From contig NW_026516834.1 in the NCBI RefSeq assembly GCF_025766255.1, positions 1 to 64,000 of the forward strand: a stretch of 64,000 bases of DNA, given 5' to 3'. The notes below the pieces were generated by a model. It worked only from the letters and a program-made list of their open reading frames with translations, was not told the origin of the DNA and made no database searches. The translations under genes were made by a program, and so were the position numbers. Every line of letters starts with the position of its first letter. Positions within the stretch are counted from its first letter, which is position 1. This DNA is from Zychaea mexicana (taxonomy: Eukaryota > Mucoromycota > Mucoromycetes > Mucorales > Lichtheimiaceae). Positions 14,672 to 27,175 of this stretch are shown one piece after another.

Positions 14672-15578
14672 ATAGCTGCTTCCATTTCTAACTCTTAACG
14701 AAGTACTCTGTATGCTTGGACATTGGTCTAGTTGCGGGACATGTTCATTGCTGTGGTATTGTTGGCCTATTCATAGCTTGATGCTGTTAGTACAGCAAAT
14801 TGTGCAGGGGTAAGTGTGTAAATACCAATTGTAGCTAAGCGTGGTATATCGAGTCCTGTAGGTATCTGTGCCTCGGTTACTTGTCATCTTTATCGATTTG
14901 TAGACGTAGATCATAGGTCCTTTTCCAGCTGCTGTAGTTGTACTTTGTGTTGCCTCTTTGGTTTTACTGACATCAGCATAGTCACGCTAATTGTGGTTGT
15001 CCATAATGTGTACGTAGTTGCTCTGGTGTTTTGTGGGAAACATGTGTACATTTACATTTCTTGACCATTTCTTTGCACGCTTATTGAAATAAGGTTGTTG
15101 CTTTCGCTGATATTGCTGTCTAAGTTCGGATTTAAGCAATGTGTCGCTCAGCTTGAGTTTGTACAAGTAAGATCGGACGCCGTGCTATCATATGTAACTT
15201 GGGCTGTGCTCCTAAGACTTATTATGTTAATTCAGTAAAGTCGTCAGATTTGCCTACGATGATGAGGCATGTTGTGCAGTGGAGCTCGTAGAATTACCGG
15301 CTTGCTTGGTTCATAAAGTATTTACTTAAGAGATAACTACGCAATGCTGAAGCTTTCATCATATGGTGCAACAAAAATCGCATGCTAGGCCCATCGTAAA
15401 TGGCTTCAAGCCCGAGACGTCCACACAAATCATTGAAGCCTTGTGTGAGCCAGATTTCGTATACCCTTCCATATCGGTTGATGGTTCTTTCCTCGAAGCA
15501 TTTAGGGCGATCAAAGCTTTAGATACGATATATACAGAGAACCTTTTTTATTATTGTTGTTTATCTAGAATAAACTAT
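14672..15578. other. Gene-poor stretch with possible minus-strand relic
   Basis: No intact gene. On the minus strand, about 15112-14985 and 14960-14770 hold coding-like pieces (for example PTGLDIPRLATIGIYTL and LTPAQFAVLTASSYE) in shifted frames interrupted by stops. The right end is the prolidase 3' UTR. Confidence 0.3.
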
Positions 15579-17297
15579 TTACTCGAGCTTGCGCTTCTTA
15601 GAAGAAGCCTCGGCCATAAGAGCCTCGATTTCAGCAATCTCCTTTGGTGCAGTAGTCAAGTTGTAGTAACCTTCCTCAGTAACAACTACATTGTCCTCGA
15701 TACGAACACCACCAACAGACTTGTACTTGTTGAGCATCTCGACGTTAATGTACTTGCTGGTTTCGGGTGCCTTGACCACGGGGTCAATGATAAAGTCGCA
15801 AAAGTAAACACCAGGTTCGACAGTTACGACGTTGCCTGCAGCAAGCGTCCGGCGCATGCGCAGGTAGCGGTAGCTGGGTCGGTTAATACGCTCACCGCTG
15901 GTGCAGTAGGCTGCAACGTCGTGAACGTCAATACCCAACATATGGCCAACTAATACAGATGGTCATAGCAAAAGTTAGTGAGTTGAGTCATCAGGTAGAC
16001 CATCTGCTCCACTCATGCACCACTATGTATATAGATGGATACTTACTTCCGTGAGGGAAAAAGGCGGCCACAACATCCTTATCCAACAGTTCCTGCTTGT
16101 CACCAATGAGGATACCAGCCTTGACCAGACCTTCACAAGCAACTTCAAGAGCGACGGTGTGGATATCTTCCCAAACAGCGCCAGCCTTCAGCTTTGCAAA
16201 GCATGCCTTTTGCATATCCAATACGACCGAGTAGATTGTAGCAGCCTCGTCGGTGAACTTGCCACCAGCGGGGAAAGTACGGGTGATATCCGAGGTATAG
16301 TAGTTGTACTCGGCACCAGCATCCACCAAGATCAAATCGGTGGCGTTTTCGATAGTAGCGTTGTTCTTGTTGTAGTGGAGAGTAGCAGCATTCTTGCCAG
16401 CACCAAAGATGGGCAGGTACGATTGGTTGAAAGCACCCTGACGGATGGATTCTGTGTATACGAGTGTAAGCCAGGATGCTGTCAGTACTGCAAAATAGAA
16501 AAAAAAATAAACTTACCATTGAGGAAGGCAGAGTACAATTCAGACTCATTCATGCCAGCCTTGACAGCTTCCATGACCTGAAAATGGAAAAATGAACGGG
16601 AGTGAGCTAGGAAATAGAAAAAACTCCGACTCATTCTGGTATATACGCGGAATACGATGGAATGCGCCTTTTATAGTTGAAGAAAAAAGGGTTTACCTTG
16701 ACGTGAGCGTCCGAAGAAATCTTGTTGGACTTGCGAATCGCCTCAATTTCCCAGTCGGCCTTGACGCAACGCGCTTCGGCGATAGCAGCATACAAGGCCT
16801 TGTTGTCCTCCTCACTGGCCATCTTGACAGGTGCGTCGAAGGACAGTTTGAATTGTGGAATGGTGTAGACGGCAGAAGCAGCCTTCAAACGAGCATCCAA
16901 GTCCGTGGTATAAAGTGCTTCGTCCACATCGTACTTGGCTTGAAGTGTTTCGAGTGAGTCGGGCAAGCCCATCCAGATAACATCGTCAGGATTGACTGGA
17001 GGAGCAAACAGCTGGATGCGTTGGGTGGCGACATCAATCGCGACATAGAAACCGGGTTCAGCGACGCCTTTGAGATAAATGTTGTGTTAGAATACGCTTA
17101 TTGTTTGTGTTTGTCAATAAAAGAGTAAGTGCGCCCATACCGGTCAAGTAGTAGAAGGAGCTCTCCTGTCTAAAGTCCACTTCGACGTCGGTGTCGTCGC
17201 GTTCTTCAAGTACTTTGCCCTTGACGACAATGACACCGTCCTTGCGATCAAAGTGCTGAAGGACCTTCTGAACGTTTTGACGTGTTGGTAAAACCAT
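15579..17297 (-). CDS. Xaa-Pro dipeptidase (prolidase), M24 family
   Basis: Five exons, 17141-17297, 16697-17067, 16517-16577, 16047-16451 and 15579-15949, phases consistent, 454 residues. An N-terminal creatinase/aminopeptidase-P-like domain (residues ~1-160) precedes the pita-bread M24 domain. The five metal ligands can be placed: Asp in VDAGAEYNYYTSD, Asp in TSDITRTFP, His in GHMLGIDVHD, Glu in VTVEPGVYF and Glu in VRIEDNV. The family is a cytosolic Mn-dependent enzyme that cleaves X-Pro dipeptides for proline recycling. The C-terminus is Lys/Arg-rich (SSKKRKLE). In animal nomenclature this is PEPD. The next gene to the right is divergent, 430 bases away. Confidence 0.95.
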
Positions 17298-17727
17298 TAT
17301 CTTCTATGTAGCTTATAAAAAAAAGGGGGGGCGTAAAACGGGTGAAAGTGGTGGGAAGCGGACAAAAGAGAGGCGTGCGAAAACAAGACATGTTTTTTAA
17401 AAGCCAGTTTTCCGGATTTGCGTTTTTCCATATTTATTGCTGGGATTTAAAACTGCCTGAGCTACCGATTAGAAGTCAGCAAAACAAGGTGTATAGATAA
17501 ATAAGGGGACAGGATCGTACAAGGGCAAAGATTGGCTTCGTTTTTATTTCTGCATGAAAGGGCATTCTATTGGACTGGTGTCTACTCTGAGACAAACATC
17601 CGTGATTTTCACACTAAAAAGAATTAATGCATGGATATATAAAGCGAGAATCCTATGGCTGGATTCTTGAGGTTCTACATAGTGAATACATTATTATATC
17701 ACTACCTAAGAATTTTGACAATCAAAG
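17298..17727 (+). promoter_or_regulatory. Divergent promoter with TATA and inverted CCAAT boxes
   Basis: Between prolidase (-) and the small His-rich gene (+). A clean TATATAAA lies at 17636-17643, 85 bases before the ATG at 17728. ATTGG (inverted CCAAT) occurs at 17531-17535 and 17569-17573. This is the most canonical promoter in the window and suggests strong or inducible transcription of the small gene. Confidence 0.55.
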
Positions 17728-17985
17728 ATGAATCGCTTTGCACAGACCGAAGAAAAGATCAAGGAAGAAATTAAGCATCATATGCCCCATCATCAGCATC
17801 ATCACCACCACACGGATCCCAAGCAATGTCCAGGCATCCCTACATCCGAAGAGCAGAAATACTTGAACGATCCAGTGCGCAATACACATTGCCCCGATCG
17901 TCCAGGATCGTTCCACGACCCGATATATGAGCATCAAGGAAAAAGCACTTATGCAAGCAATGATGTAACCAACACAGGCGCATAA
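17728..17985 (+). CDS. Small His-rich hydrophilic protein
   Basis: Intronless 85-residue ORF. It begins with a charged helix (MNRFAQTEEKIKEEIK), followed by a histidine cluster (residues ~16-28, ten His). A Pro/Cys-containing hydrophilic region follows (KQCPGIPTSEEQKYL, then NTHCPDRPGSFHDPIY). There is no signal peptide or membrane segment. The His cluster plus two Cys-Pro motifs could bind metal; that is inference. The lack of introns in an intron-rich neighbourhood and the strong TATA box favour a real, possibly stress-induced gene. No family recognised. Confidence 0.6.
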   Translation: MNRFAQTEEKIKEEIKHHMPHHQHHHHHTDPKQCPGIPTSEEQKYLNDPVRNTHCPDRPGSFHDPIYEHQGKSTYASNDVTNTGA

Positions 17986-18193
17986 TCATCTCATTAGCAT
18001 AATAAACACACTCTTCCTTGTACATAGTATATGAGGAGGTATACGCGGCATTTTTTTGTTTCTCTGGCTGTTTGAAATATATGAAGAGTGACGACGACGA
18101 TGAGGTTGTTGGAAAGGTGATGATCGAATGGAGGGGTAACATGCAAAAGAGAGGGTGGAAGAAGATAGTTTGAGGGGAGAGAGGGAAAAATTG

Positions 18194-19431
18194 TTATGGG
18201 CCCAAAGAAGACTCTAGAACGATGGCAGTGACACGGTAAGGGTCAATGTTAGAAGCAGGCCGACGGTCTTCCATGTAGCCCTTGCCTTCCTTGCCGACTT
18301 GGCGAGGGATGCGGATGGATGCACCACGGTTGGCAATACCGTACGAGAAAGCACCAATGTGGCCAGTCTCGTGCTTGCCAGTCAAACGCTGGTCATTGTC
18401 CTCACCGTAAACGGCAATGTGTTCAAAGTGTTTCAAGCTCATTTTCTCAATGGCCTTTTCAATCGCAGCCAGGCCGCCGTCTTGCCGCATTTCCTCGGTG
18501 GAGAAGTTGGTGTGGCAGCCGGCACCGTTCCAGTCGCCCTGGATAGGCTTGGGATGGATCGTGACAGCAACGGCAAAGTCCTCGGCAACACGGTCTAGGA
18601 TGTAGCGCGCAATCCACAGCTGGTCGCCCATATCCAAGCCTTCACACGGGCCAACCTGGTATTCGAACTGTGACGCTGAGACCTCGCTGTTGATGCCGGA
18701 GATGTTGATGCCAGCAAACAAGCACGCACGATAGTGGGCCTCGATGATGTCTCTTCCGAAGATCTTGCCTGCGCCAACACCGCAATAGTATTTGCCCTAA
18801 ATTTTTAATTGGTCAGATGCCGACAATTAATGGCAAAGAGGATCAGAGAGGGAGAGAAAGAGAGAGAGAGAGATAAGATAACGATTACCTGTGGTTCGGG
18901 GTAGCCGTTACGTGGCCAGCCGTAAGGGCGGTTCGTTTCAGGATCCATCAACATGTATTCTTGCTCAATACCAAACCATGGCTTTGCATCAGCGTATGTG
19001 TCCATCACCTTTTTGCATGCATAGCGAAAGTTGGTAGCGTGCGGGGTGCCATCTGTGGTGATTATCATATTAAGAATGAGTTGAGTGATCACCACCACCG
19101 CGGGTTGAATGCTCTGGTTACCTGGATTGTACGTTTCGCATAGAACAAGCTTATTGTCACCACCACCACCACCACCACGGAATGGATCGGCAAACATGGC
19201 GACGGGTTGCAACAGAACATCGGAATCATGGCCCTCAGCTTGACCGGTGGAGGATCCGTCAAAGTTCCATTCAGACAGCTCGGCCACACAGGAAGGCACT
19301 TTGCTCAGGGTCTTGGTCTTGGAACGTAACTGATTGAAGCCGTCAATCCAGATGTATTCAGCTTGCACAGAGCCTCTTTGATCGAGGCCCAGGTACTTTT
19401 CAAGAAGGGGACCGTTGGATGCAACAGCCAT
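18194..19431 (-). CDS. Glutamine synthetase (type II, eukaryotic)
   Basis: Exons 19122-19431, 18889-19052 and 18194-18796 give 358 residues, the usual GS-II length. The N-terminal beta-grasp domain has YIWIDG and [15 protein letters not shown]. The catalytic domain has [32 protein letters not shown]-type [30 protein letters not shown] and [10 protein letters not shown]. It makes glutamine from glutamate, ammonia and ATP in the cytosol. The second intron carries a GA dinucleotide tract, and a CT tract lies upstream of the start. In place of the common short stretch before the Lys residue in DNKLVLCE there is a run of six glycines. Confidence 0.97.
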
Positions 19432-19713
19432 CTCGCGTTTGTGCTCGTAAAAGTGATGGAGAGAGTGGTGTGGTGGAAAAAGAAGAGGTAAGAAGAAAGA
19501 GGAAGAAAGAGGATGTGATAAATCTTCAACTCCCCCCCTCCCCACCTCCCCCACACCCCTCGCATCAGAGTGACACAGTTATCGTTTCTTATTCACTGAT
19601 ATCAGCTTTCGGACATTGACGCTGGAGGTAGCTTATCAACAACAACCCACCCAATCTGGGCTATCCATCGATTCCTCCTTCCGCAAACATAAGAGAGGTC
19701 AAAGAGACCTACC

Positions 19714-19750
<37 letters not shown>

Positions 19751-20815
19751 CTTCCTCGTTGCTTCAGCAGCCAGAGAGAACAAGCCCCGCCTTCTTTCCT
19801 TCTTTGCACTTGTGATGTGTTGCTTGTGCAGATTGACATGAAAGGCCCTTTGCTGGATTGACAAGTGAAGAGAATGAGCTTTGCTCATGCGGCACCCCTG
19901 CAGCCATCCATTAGATAAGACACACGCTTATTAGAAACCCATCACAATACATGTGCGAAATATCAGATGACCTGGTGGCTAACCAGCCTAGACGTGCCAT
20001 TTGATATCAGCGTCGCCCTAAAAACATCAGCAGGGCCTGGATCCGCTTGCACGTCAAGGCACACTGCTTGTTCATCGGCCCACTCTAGTAGCCTACTGTA
20101 TATGATATAAGGCCCATTCCTTTTTCTTTTACCCCACACAATCTGTAGTGGCCATCTTGAGCCTTTTCCCTCCTACCTGTTGTTACCGCCCTATCGATTG
20201 ATGATCAATAACGGAGGTCTGCTATTTTTCCACCTCAGAACTCTAATTATTTTTGGGTGATCGTCAGTCCTTTCGGGTCTGCGAAAAAAAAGCAAATGAC
20301 GACGACGATGATGATTGATTCAAAGTGCGCAAAAACGTCGTGGTGGCTCGCCATGCTACCCCGTGTAAATTTTTTTTGAAAGCAGTGTTTGCTGGGAACT
20401 GAGAGATCGGGCGGTGGGTTAGTAGTCCACTGCTGGTTGTTCCGTCTGAACGCAAAGCGTTTGCTCGTTTATTTTCCACTCCATCTCATTTCTTGCCCCG
20501 CGCTTTTTTGGATTTTCTCTCCTCAAAAAAGATCCCTTGTTCTTTTGCTCTCTTTTTTTTTTCTTTGAATCCAAACAACACACGGCATTATAGGCACACC
20601 CCTTTTCGCATTCCAGTCTCCCTCCCCTTGACAGGTAATAAAACAAGAGTGTAGAAAGGAAGAAAAGACCAAGTGTAAAAAGACAGAAAGCGAAACACCA
20701 GTGTTTGTGGTATCTGTCTCGCATTGGCTCTTTTTCTCTTCTCTTTAACTGCTCTGACAACTTGTTCGTCCGTGAGGATGTGGAGATACTAAGCCTATGC
20801 ATTAATGAACAGACC
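19432..20815. other. GS / CYC8 divergent intergenic region with CT tract
   Basis: About 1.4 kb separates the two divergent starts. A (CT)n tract lies at about 19719-19748, and short pyrimidine tracts precede CYC8 (20520-20570, 20725-20745). No gene is supported; open frames are low-complexity. The length is consistent with long regulatory and 5' UTR sequence for two regulated genes. Confidence 0.5.
19719..19748. repeat. (CT)n microsatellite
   Basis: About fifteen uninterrupted CT units upstream of the glutamine synthetase start. Such tracts can act as GAGA/CT promoter elements, but no function is shown here. Confidence 0.85.
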
Positions 20816-23800
20816 ATGGCTGCAACGACTCCACAGCAGCAGCACCAACCGCCATCCGTGCAGCCGCCATCACAACAACAACAACAACAACAACAACAGC
20901 AGCAGCAACAGCAACAGCAACAGCAATCGCAACAAGCGCCGCCTCCACAGCAACAAACTGCTGCTCAAAAGCTTGCCGCTGTTAATGAACAAACATGGTT
21001 GTCACTGGGTAAAAAAAGAAAATCATTTCTTACAAAACAAACCATTACTTTTAAAATTCTTTTTAATTTTGATTAAATATTGTCCTTTTATTATAATTGA
21101 AAAACAGGTAATCTTGCGGAAATGATGACAGATTACGACAAGGCAACAAGCTATTATGAATCGGCTTTGCGACACAATCCGTACTCTGTACCTGCATTGA
21201 CTCAGATCGCGTCGTTATGTCGTGGTCGCGAACAGTTTGGAAGGGTAAGAAAGAAAACAGTATCACACAGGAATACATGCTCGAAAAAAAAAGGAAAAGA
21301 ATGATACCTATGCTCACCTATGTTTATATGACTTTATAAGGCTGTTGAATACTTTAAACGGATTTTGGGAATTCAAGAGAGCAACGGTGAAACATGGGCA
21401 GCATTGGGTCACTGCTATCTCATGATGGATAACCTGCAGGATGCTTACCATGCATATCAGCAAGCATTGTATCATCTTTCAAATCCAAAGGTACGGTTTT
21501 CTCCGTCTATATGTGCTTGTGTTATCTGGAGCGGCTGGGGGTGCGGGGGGGCGTACAATGGGCGCAGATCACACACGTATACAAAATAAACTAGCACTAG
21601 CTGCTGGCAATAGCTATCATTAGCTAGCATGAACGCTAACCACTTCTTTTTTCAGGATCCGAAACTCTGGTACGGCATCGGTATACTCTATGATCGTTAC
21701 GGTTCACTCGAACATGCCGAAGAGGCCTTTTCAGCTGTTATGAAAATGGATCCTAAATTCGAAAAGGCAAACGAGATTTACTTTCGACTGGGTATCATAT
21801 ACAAACAGCAGCAAAAGTTTGATCTCTCGCTTCAGGTACCCTAGCAAACATTTCCCTTCTCTTACATGTTTTTAGTCCTTTGTCCATACATGTCAACTGT
21901 ATTCAAGGGTTTTACTAATTTCGTTTGTTACTTCAAGTGCTTCCGATACATTCTTCATACACCGCCACGACCATTGACCGAATCCGATATCTGGTTTCAA
22001 ACTGGACACGTTTACGAGCAACAAAAGGAGGTAAGAGGGAAAAAAGACGGGACGGATGGGACTAGGCAAATTCCTAAAGAGGGAGAAACAAACAAATATG
22101 GAATGAAAGGGGAGGGCGGGGCAGAAAGGAAGGGTCGAAATTCAAACGGAAGGAGTCAGTATATTCTCTGAAAAATCACTAATATCCATGATGATGGTAA
22201 CAGTACGAGCTGGCAAAGGAAGCGTACGAACGCGTATTGGCCGAAAATCCGGATCACGCCAAGGTGTTGCAACAATTGGGCTGGCTTTATCACCAGCAAA
22301 ATACCTCGTTCTGCAATCAGACTCTGGCCATTCAGTATTTGACTCGCTCGCTGAAATCGGATAGCAATGACGCGCAATCGTGGTATTTGTTGGGACGATG
22401 CTACATGGCAGAACAGAACTACAACAAGGCCTATGAAGCGTATCAGCAAGCTGTGTATCGGGACGCGCGCAATCCTACATTTTGGTGCTCTATTGGTGTT
22501 CTTTACTATCAAATCAATCAGGTAAAAAGGATCGGCTTTGTGTTGCGTCGAAGGAATGATATAAGAGTTACTTGGGTTGGTGTGAGTTGACAACATAAGT
22601 CACTAACTTTCAGAAATTGGCAAACACTGTTGTCATGATGTAGTATCGTGACGCTTTGGATGCTTACAGTCGAGCTATTCGACTCAATCCGTACATCAGC
22701 GAAGTGTGGTACGATCTTGGTACCTTGTACGAGTCATGCAACAATCAGGTACAAGATGCACTGGATGCATATCAGCGCGCCGCGGAATTGGATCCGTCAA
22801 ACCCTCATATCAAGCAGCGTCTGGAATTGTTGCGTAAATCCCAATCGGTCCAATCATCCCAAGTGTAAGTGTTGTTTTTTTTTCCTCTCCTTGTTGTTTT
22901 CTTCTATTAATGAGTATGGCTAATCGATTTTTCATGTGCTGGATAGTGCCGGAAGCGCACCTGCCCCTCGAGATGTGAGCAATCCGAATCAGTATCAGAA
23001 TGGTCCAGGCGCTCAGCCTTTGAATGGCGCACCATACAGTCAGGTAAAAAAAAAACACGAGGGAAGGAGGATGGAAAGCAAAGAGATAAAGATAGAGTGG
23101 TATTGATCGAAAGTTGTACAACACCAGTCGGCTCCCGGACCATCCTTGTCTAGCATGTCTGCATATAGTACGACCGTCAGTGGCAGCGGAGCTCGTTCCG
23201 GTGACGAGCGTGCATCCACACCGTTGTTGCCTGCAAACAACTTGGGTGGACATGAGAACGGCAGCGCACAAGGACGTGATCTTCCTGCCTTGGGTGGTCA
23301 ACCTCCTGATCGTCGTTCCTCTGGCATCCACTCGCAATACCAACCTTCGGCATCTCAGCCACCTTCGCGCGAAGATGTTCGCATACCAGGCATTGGCGGT
23401 GGACAAGCACCTACGCCTTCTGATCGTTCGCAAATGAACCCCATTATTCCCGACGATACTCGGTCTGGCGCGCGTCAAACGCCACCTCCACATCCACCGT
23501 CAGCTTCGGCCGCTCCTTACCAGCCAAGCCCTCAAGCTGATCATGCCTCTGTGCGCCACTCGCCTTATATGAAGCATGAGCACGCCGACAGCAATGGACG
23601 TACACCCTCTTCCTCATCATCGCTCCAGCCTCGTGGCTTATGGCAATCGCCGCATCATCACCCAGAAGCACCACCCTCTGCTTCTCCTCGCAATGTGCAT
23701 GCCTCGCCACACGTATCTCATCGCGAAGAACACCATCATCCTCAGCAGCAACAGCAACATGGCCCTCCGCCACCAATGGCCCGATCGCCTATGGGTCGCG

Positions 23801-23868
23801 AAGACACTAATCGTCATGTTCCTCGACCCACTAGCCATTCTCCTTATACTCGCAGAGATTATCCTGTT

Positions 23869-23903
<35 letters not shown>

Positions 23904-25098
23904 CCATCATTCGCCAGTGCAGCATCACACCACGCCGCCTGTTAAGCAGGAAATCAATGAATCGCCGCGGCTCTACCGCCCTCCTGCCCCGCATACACCT
24001 ACACATCCTGCTGCTGAGAAGGGCTCGGATAACGAGGAACAACGACATGTGCTGCCACCTCCGCCTCCACCACAGCTGCATTCACCTCATCATGAACATC
24101 AGCAACGGCAACAACAGCACGACCAGCACCCATATCAGCAGCAGCAGCACCACCACCACCACCACCAGCAACAGCAACAGCACCATCACCACCATCAGCA
24201 ACAGGCTCCAGCAGTCCCATCACCTCAGCAGCAACATCAGCATCATTCGCCTGCTCTACCTGCTCCACACGAATCATCTCGTGATGTTCCTATGGCTCCT
24301 GCGCCTGGCAGTGAGCCGTCACGCACGCACGACGAGCACAAAGGGCAAGAACAGGCGCCATCACAGGCGTCTCAACCACCGCAGCAAGAAGCCCACCGTG
24401 AGCAGCGGGAACAGGAGCATCCTCCAGAATCTGCAAAGGAGACGGCCCCTGCATCACCAGCACAGAAAGAGCCAGCGACTCGGCGGGTGGATGAAGATTA
24501 CGATGAAAGTGCAGCAAACACACTGTTAAGTATGGGTGGTAATGCCAGTGGCGAATATAATCAACAGCAACAGCAACAACAACAACAACAACAACGTGAG
24601 CAGCCACAACACCAATCTCCTCAGCATCCTCCTCACGAGCCTGCTCAGCCGCCACAACAGCGGGAACAGCAGCGACAACCGTCGCCTCAGGAACAACAGC
24701 GGGAACAACAGCCGTCACCTCAGCGACAGCCGTCACCTCAACCACACGCAGAATCACATCAGGATAATAACAGCCCCACTAATCAGAAACGGTCATACGA
24801 TGGCGATTCAACGCAAGAGAGCAAGCGGCCGAGACCTGCAGAGCAAGAGGAGGAAACGAAACAGGAAGAACAGCCGGTCAAGGCTGAGGAATCTAAACAA
24901 GAGGCTCCAGCTGCCGCTACTACTAATAATAATACTGCTGCTAATGCATCACCAAAACGGTCATCATCCCCCGTTGCTAAACCAGCATCAGAAGAGGCAG
25001 CAGCAGCAGCAGCAGACAAGGATGAGCCGATGCCAGCTGTCGACGATACAAAGGAAGAAGGCGAGGTTACTGACAAGACACCTAGTCCTAAAGCATAA
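20816..25098 (+). CDS. CYC8: General transcriptional corepressor Cyc8/Ssn6 (TPR)
   Basis: Nine exons: 20816-21008, 21108-21244, 21341-21490, 21656-21835, 21938-22030, 22204-22521, 22644-22864, 22947-23043 and 23128-25098. Phases agree and give 1119 residues. A Gln-rich head is followed by about ten TPR repeats. Recognisable units include WAALGHCYLMMDNLQDAYHA, LWYGIGILYDRYGSLEHAEE, VLQQLGWLYHQ and VWYDLGTLYESCNNQ. They match the Cyc8/Ssn6 repeat order that binds Tup1. The long last exon encodes a disordered Pro/Gln/His region with large Gln and His tracts, and a Lys/Glu tail. It is a nuclear corepressor recruiting Tup1 to DNA-bound repressors. The start chosen has an ACCATGG context. Confidence 0.95.
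23871..24200 (+). repeat. CAG/CAA/CAC codon tracts in CYC8
   Basis: Imperfect trinucleotide runs encoding Gln and His tracts, the cleanest at 23871-23902 (CAG) and 24140-24200 (CAG/CAC mix). They are expected to be length-polymorphic; they also create long spurious open frames on both strands. Confidence 0.85.
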
Positions 25099-25299
25099 TA
25101 TTCATCTTTTACTCTTTTTTTTTTTCAACTTTCTTTCTCAATCTTCTTTTTTTTTTCCTTTTCTTTTAAAAAAAATCTTTACTTGTTTCTTTCACTCTCT
25201 CTCTCTCTCTCTTTCTTTTCTTGACAAAAGGAAATATACAGCAAGGGCATTTTACTCTCAAAATTATCACGGTTCACAAGCATCTTTATTCTTTTTTTT

Positions 25300-27175
25300 T
25301 TACTCATCGTCTTCCTCTTCGCTGCTATCCTCATTCTCACGCAGCCACTTGACAAAGGCTTCCATTTGCTTCAAGAACACAGTCTTGCCCTGGGGTTTGT
25401 GAGCCTTGTCAGCCCAGAAGATAATGGCATTGTCTGACAACACGTCATGCTTGTACAGAACTTGCACGATTTGACGGAAAAACTTGGTCAGCTTTGCATC
25501 TTCGTAACACGAAATTTGCACCTTTTGGAGAAGCACTAGCTCGGTCTTGGGCGATGATGTGAAAGCTTCCAGCACGGGAGCCCAGCCCTATTGTTACCAA
25601 TTCCATTCAAACAAAGGGAAGCACGCTGTTAGATACATGTCACACTACAAACACGGTTATATTCCCTTTTGTCTGTTATATTACCTTGATTGCGCGCAAT
25701 GCTTGAATCTCCACCTGATCAGGTCTGGCATTGATCAGGTCAATAGTGCCGAGAACAGACATCCAAACAATTTGAATCGCCTCAGGTTCGTTCAAACCGT
25801 TCTCCTTCATGATTTGTTTAACATACGTGGCCACCTGTGTAGTTTTATAGGTAAATATCAGCCACTTCTAAATCATAATAGAACGTATCGTTGCAAGCAA
25901 GGAGAATCTACTCACCTCGTTCGGCTTGGCCTCCTCGGACATCATGTCCTTGAGCTTCACCATAAACTCATCCTTGATCGAATCCTTGAGATTCTTTTGA
26001 TGGAAACCAACGAGTTGTTTCATGTCTTCGGCCTCGAAATGGCGAGCAAGACAGTCCTCCTCACGCTTGTTTGGAGGGAACAACTCAATCAGCTTGGCAT
26101 CCATACCGGTGTTAATGAGCATCTTGCCAAACTGGTCGATAGACTGTTCGCTAAGAATGGTTCGGAACACACTGGTTGCAAACTCTAGCGAAGCGCCATC
26201 CTTGACCAGGTAATCCTTCAGTAAGACCTTCAAGATGGAGACGTTCGTAAGCTGACTTGTAATGATATAGCCGGTTGCCATGGCAAGCTTGTTGTTCTCG
26301 GCAAATTGCCACTTGTTGATGAATTGCAACACGTGCTTGAGGGTATCTTCGAGCGACCGCTGCAAATATTTGTAGCGTCGAATGACCTTGTTAAAGACAT
26401 TGACATGTTGCTTGATGGATTCGGCATCTTCGGGTGCAGAAAAGATGCTGAACGAACTGCGCTCAGCATTGTCACTAACGATTCCTCCGGGTTCTATGTA
26501 AAAGAAATCATATGAACACACGTGAGTCACTTCTCTGGCAAGTCTAGTGACACACCTGTCCCAGAACATAGACATATACACATATATGCAACTAAGAATA
26601 AGGTCGCGCCCCCCCCCTCCCCACCCACCAATCAGTCTGCTGCTACTTACCGACAATGCCGCCTGTAATAAGAATTTCGAAAAGCGAATCGGCGTATTTA
26701 CGGTACTCTAGAGTGTTTCCAGCTGCGTCGAGTCTGGCCGTGATTTCGTCAAAGTTGTCTTTATCGACAGTATTCAATTGTTGCAATAATTGATCCCTGA
26801 ACACTAGATTTATCACAAGTGTGACAATGAACCGGACCAGATGTCAATCTCTCAAATTGCGCAAAAGATTACCGTCCCTTGGTAAACACACACAAGTGTA
26901 TTATGGTGTAAGCTCCGTCATCTACAGGCTCACATCATAGCCGTAGACACAAACAGTATACATACCTTCAGGTTCGTGCTTGGCTTGTGCTTTTTGAACA
27001 CCCTACAAAGTTATTACCAATTTAAATTTTTTGTTTGTTAGTTGTTACTAGTTTTTTTTTGAGCGTTTTTGCTTTCAACAAAACAAGCAAGATCCATTAC
27101 TTTTCTTTGCTTTATCTTGACACCATGCAAAGCAGGTTTAGTATTGGTTTGAGCCGGAGATTGGGTAGAATTCAT
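25300..27175 (-). CDS. eIF5-mimic protein (BZW/5MP), W2 domain
   Basis: Six exons, 27101-27175, 26966-27002, 26651-26803, 25916-26493, 25685-25834 and 25300-25587, give 426 residues, as in the family. The MIF4G-like HEAT region has FNKVIRRYKYL, NNKLAMATGYIITSQ and LIELFPPNKR. The C-terminal W2 domain has EAFTSSPKTELVLLQKVQIS, VLYKHDVLS and AFVKWLRENEDSSEEEDDE, with the acidic AA-boxes. Members (BZW1/BZW2 in animals) bind eIF2 and eIF3, compete with eIF5 and tighten start-codon selection. It lacks the eIF5 N-terminal GAP domain, so it is a mimic and not eIF5 itself. The 3' end converges on CYC8 with a ~200-base gap. Confidence 0.93.

Noticed and set aside
15363..16957. Plus-strand frames antisense to prolidase
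   Set aside because: They mirror conserved prolidase exons and have no family features.
24130..24230. CRISPR-like regular repeats
   Set aside because: They are imperfect CAG/CAC codon repeats in CYC8, with no spacers.
23576..24757. Long open frames on both strands in other frames of CYC8
   Set aside because: They are translations of CAG/CAC repeats in shifted frames (Ser/Thr, Arg/Val or Leu runs) inside a well-supported exon.
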